64,000 bases of DNA, from positions 21,468,746 to 21,532,745 of the forward strand of contig NC_021700.1 in NCBI RefSeq assembly GCF_000247815.1. The letters are read 5' to 3'. Below are positions 61,015 to 64,000 of the stretch, piece by piece. This DNA comes from Ficedula albicollis (lineage: Eukaryota > Chordata > Aves > Passeriformes > Muscicapidae). Each line of letters opens with the position of its first letter. Position 1 is the first letter of the stretch. Under the pieces are notes generated by a model. That model saw nothing but the letters and a program-made list of their open reading frames with translations, ran no database searches and was not told where the DNA came from. The position numbers and the translations under genes were made by a program.

Positions 61015-63937
61015 GTACGTTGGATGATTTTCCTTTTAGATACTTATTACTTATAGATACCTTTTTACATTACATACCTTATTACATTACATACTTATAG
61101 ATACCTTTAGATACTTATTACATCTTTACTTTACCATTACATCTTTACTTTACCGGCATTGTAGAAGCTGATTGGGACATAGTTTGCCGTGGAGCAGCCT
61201 TGCTAGACTGAAAGTTTATGCATTCCAGCTGGACTATTTTGTTGCATGAATTGGAATGAAATTGCTCAAGCAACAGATCTGGCTCAAGAGAGTTACAAAG
61301 TAGAAAAAAACTGACTAATAAATCTATTTATGTGCACTGAGAAGTGGGTAGGCTACCACTTACCTTGGTCTAGTCTACAATTTAATTATCCATGTGATTA
61401 GAAAGATTACTTGAACGTTTATCTTTTGTTCCATTTTGGATCTCTTTATTCTTAACTGCATGTACGTGTAATAACCTACACTTGCTTCAAGCTAATGTGT
61501 TTTTATATTAGAATAAGTCATACTTAAAGGCTACTTTCTGAGAAACTAAAGATGTTTTCCAGCTTTTAAGTAATATTGGTCATTATTTTTTCCAACCATT
61601 TCATTTTTCAAAAGAAAACACTCCCACATATAAATTCAAATATGGCAAAGAACAAGCAGAGAGATTAGAGGTAGTGAAGATGTAGTCAAAATTATTTTTA
61701 TTCATTTGACCAAAATTTTGGTAATTAAACTTCCATAGAAGAATTGTAGGGGAAGGCCTGTAATACTTGAAATGGTCCTAGCCCATATGGAGCCAGAGTT
61801 TCAAGCTGTGTATTCCTTTTCCATTTTACTTGGTCTTCCAACTCTGAAAAAAGCTCTTAATTAAGTAATTTCAAATATGAAGAGTGTGATACTTATCAGG
61901 CCCTCTCTAGTTTTCTGAAACCCTGTTAAGACTTTCCCACTCTCACCTTTCCTCTTTGCCCAGTAGTGTTTTGTGATCTGGCCTTTGTATGGTGCAATAC
62001 AACTCTTTTGGGACTGCTTGTCAACCTTATCAATGAGATGACCCATCAGTGTGGCTGTTGGATGTTTTCAATTGCTCTGAATCTTGTCAGAACTCTAGCT
62101 TATTTCAAAAATCAGTTCTAACAGTATAGCTCCTTAATTTAGCTGACTTGTTGAGGGCACAGTATGAGCAAAGTGGGGAGAAAAGTTGTGGTAGAGAAGG
62201 AGTTGACTTTACATGAGTCTCAGTCTCAGCTTCAAAATGGGCTGGGCATTTGAAATTATTTCATCCTCCTCCATCCTATATGCTAAATCACATCTGAAAA
62301 AGTACCCTGTTTGCTCCAAGTGCCATGTGCATGTGAGCTGAAAAGCTTAAACTGTAACAGTTTTACTTTTCTCTCTCACTCTGTTTGGAAGAAATTAGAA
62401 ATAAAATAGTCTTTAATTATGTGGCTTCCTGCATTTACTACTAGTAATTATGAATATGTAAACACTAAAAAAGAACAACAAAAAGAACAACTGCAAAGTC
62501 AACATCATCCTTCCTTCCCCCTCCATTTTCCTTTAGGGATCTTGCAATTCCTTGTGCTGCATGTGACTTGACCTGAGTTATAAGAGAAATTTCTAAGGAT
62601 TCCAAGAATTTAGATTATTGCTTTCCAGGGAAGGAGTTTAGGTATATATTCTTGTAATAAGGGAATGGCTCCAAAACACCTGAGCTCATCAAAGTACCCT
62701 AAGTGAATTGTAACTTTTCAAAGCCTTAATGATAAATAAGTTTTAACAGACATTTCTGAAGAATTGGAAACAGCAGTAGACTAGTTAAAGCTCATTCCTT
62801 TAACTGTCCATCTTGCTAATTCATGTCTGCTTTTGTTCTGGGGTGGTATATGCAAATTTTACAGGAATGGGGCTTGTTCAGTCTCTGGTTTAAATAATGC
62901 CCTTGTCGTTGAGAGAGACACAAAATTTTGGTTAAACTGAGCCCATTGGTATGATAGCGATTGGAATAATTATTTTTTTTAGTCAATGAACACTTCCTGG
63001 TTTTTTATGATCTTTTCTCGGAATACCAAAAGAGAAAATCACTATGTCGAGGTATTTATGAATGATCTTATCCAAAGTTGTCATGAAAGGAATACTCATC
63101 ATGAATTGTTCAGATTAATATTTTCAACTGTTTTCTTAGAGATATTTATTTTATACTATGTGTAAGTTTCCTGCATACCTATTGAGGTTTTTTCTTCCAT
63201 TACGTTAAGATTATTAGCCCTATATTGTCCATTTGTAAAGCTTTTGAGGAAGAATCTCTAGGTACCCTGCATTTTAGAAGAGACCTGGCTCTGAGCTTTA
63301 TCTATTTGATAAAGATGGTTATACAAGTGTACAAAAGAGATTAGACAGTTTTCTGTATCCCTAACTTGAACTTTGACTGTTACAATTTTTTCACTAGTTT
63401 TCAAGTTTCTTTCAACTTTTTTGGATTTTTTTCATAGTTAAGGTAGGAAGAGAGAGTGGGAAAAAGTATTGGAAGACATGTCAAAATGAAATTTATACTT
63501 TTAGAGGAGGTGAATACCTACTGAAATCCTGTGTTCCAGAATGACTTGATGTTAAAAGATGTGTCTATCAATTTTTCTTTTTTTTCTGGAATAAACTCTA
63601 CTTACCTCTGTGGTGCCACATGGCATGTCTGTCATAGAAAATACTTTGCAATGTTTGCAGGTCTGTATGTAACTACAGGTCACAGTTTCTGAGATCCTGG
63701 AAGAAATTTGTAGGAATTATTAAGCATAGCTGCTGCCTTGTGACAGTTTCTTGCTCCCTTAAGCATTGTAATATGCGTCAATTTTCAATGAAACTAGTTA
63801 AAAATTTTCCATAATCAAAAATGCTAAATAACCTGCTTTTCAGGCCAAGAAGTAGAAGTTTAAAGGGGTTAAAAAAAATGAGCTGTATAGAGAAAACTGA
63901 GAGAAAATAATATTCACTTTTTTCTTTGTTTCAATAG
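61015..63937 (+). other. ERBIN: ERBIN intron between the first two coding exons
   Basis: The 2.9-kb intron runs from GTACGT to TTTCAATAG. Just after the donor (about 61035-61155) it holds a cluster of short imperfect TAGATAC/ATTACAT repeats, including an exact 19-base tandem unit at 61117-61135 and 61136-61154. No other gene or element is seen. Confidence 0.9.
61035..61155. repeat. imperfect minisatellite-like repeat close to the ERBIN splice donor
   Basis: Units built from TACTTATAGATACC and ATTACATCTTTACTTTACC recur several times in about 120 bases. The last two 19-base units (61117-61135, 61136-61154) are identical. Confidence 0.8.
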
Positions 63938-64000
63938 CAACTTTTTAACTGTCAATCTCTACACAAGCTGAGTTTGCCAGACAATGATCTAACCACATTG
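63938..64000 (+). CDS. ERBIN: ERBIN second coding exon, partial, residues 64-84
   Basis: The exon begins after the acceptor TTTCAATAG (ending at 63937) in phase 0, matching the phase of the preceding exon. Its 21 codons read QLFNCQSLHKLSLPDNDLTT followed by Leu, the continuation of the Erbin leucine-rich repeat domain. They include the LRR pattern LxxLxLPDNDL, which forms part of the curved LRR surface of LAP proteins. The exon is cut by the window end, so its donor and the remaining ~1,300 residues, including the PDZ domain, lie beyond. Confidence 0.97.

Noticed and set aside
61015..61056. Extension of the ERBIN frame for 13 codons past the exon to a stop
   Set aside because: This is intron read-through: GTACGT is a clear donor and the next exon continues the known protein in phase.

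Overview
The window is vertebrate nuclear DNA, almost certainly from a bird. It is AT-rich and mostly non-coding, and it carries several CR1 LINE fragments of the avian type plus two copies of an LTR-like repeat. Its one recognisable gene is the 5' end of ERBIN (ERBB2IP), on the + strand. No operons, bacterial or plasmid features, CRISPR arrays or complete small genes are present. Established synteny (ERBIN lies on human 5q12, a block mostly on the avian Z) suggests a Z-linked locus, but the sequence alone does not prove this.

Layout: 1-5750 is AT-rich DNA with no gene I can support, presumably the spacer upstream of ERBIN. About 5750-8250 is a CpG island and the inferred ERBIN promoter. It is split by an uninterrupted run of 1,065 C (6286-7350), which is most likely an assembly or consensus artefact. 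A plausible untranslated first exon ends at 7557 at a good splice donor. The next ~53 kb is the 5' UTR intron region. It holds tandem duplications (145 bp at 10922, 737 bp at 17529, 73 bp at 57291), a sense CR1 3' end (33870-34295), a nested pair of antisense CR1 copies (43345-44765), two more antisense CR1 copies (50665-53265) and two LTR-like repeats 11 kb apart (45061 and 56071). A candidate 57-bp untranslated exon with strong splice sites lies at 48057-48113. The first coding exon is 60817-61014 (start codon at 60826, residues 1-63). The next coding exon starts at 63938 and runs off the window end (residues 64-84).

The transcript inferred here is CpG-island exon 1, then the 57-bp exon, then the ATG exon, then the exon at 63938. 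In this model the 57-bp exon would add an upstream ORF of 20 codons that stops two bases before the ERBIN start codon. The visible protein begins with the dual-cysteine N-terminus known to be palmitoylated in Erbin and enters the leucine-rich repeat domain. I found no previously undescribed biological system. The items most worth checking are the poly-C block in the promoter, the near-perfect 737-bp tandem duplication, and the candidate uORF exon.
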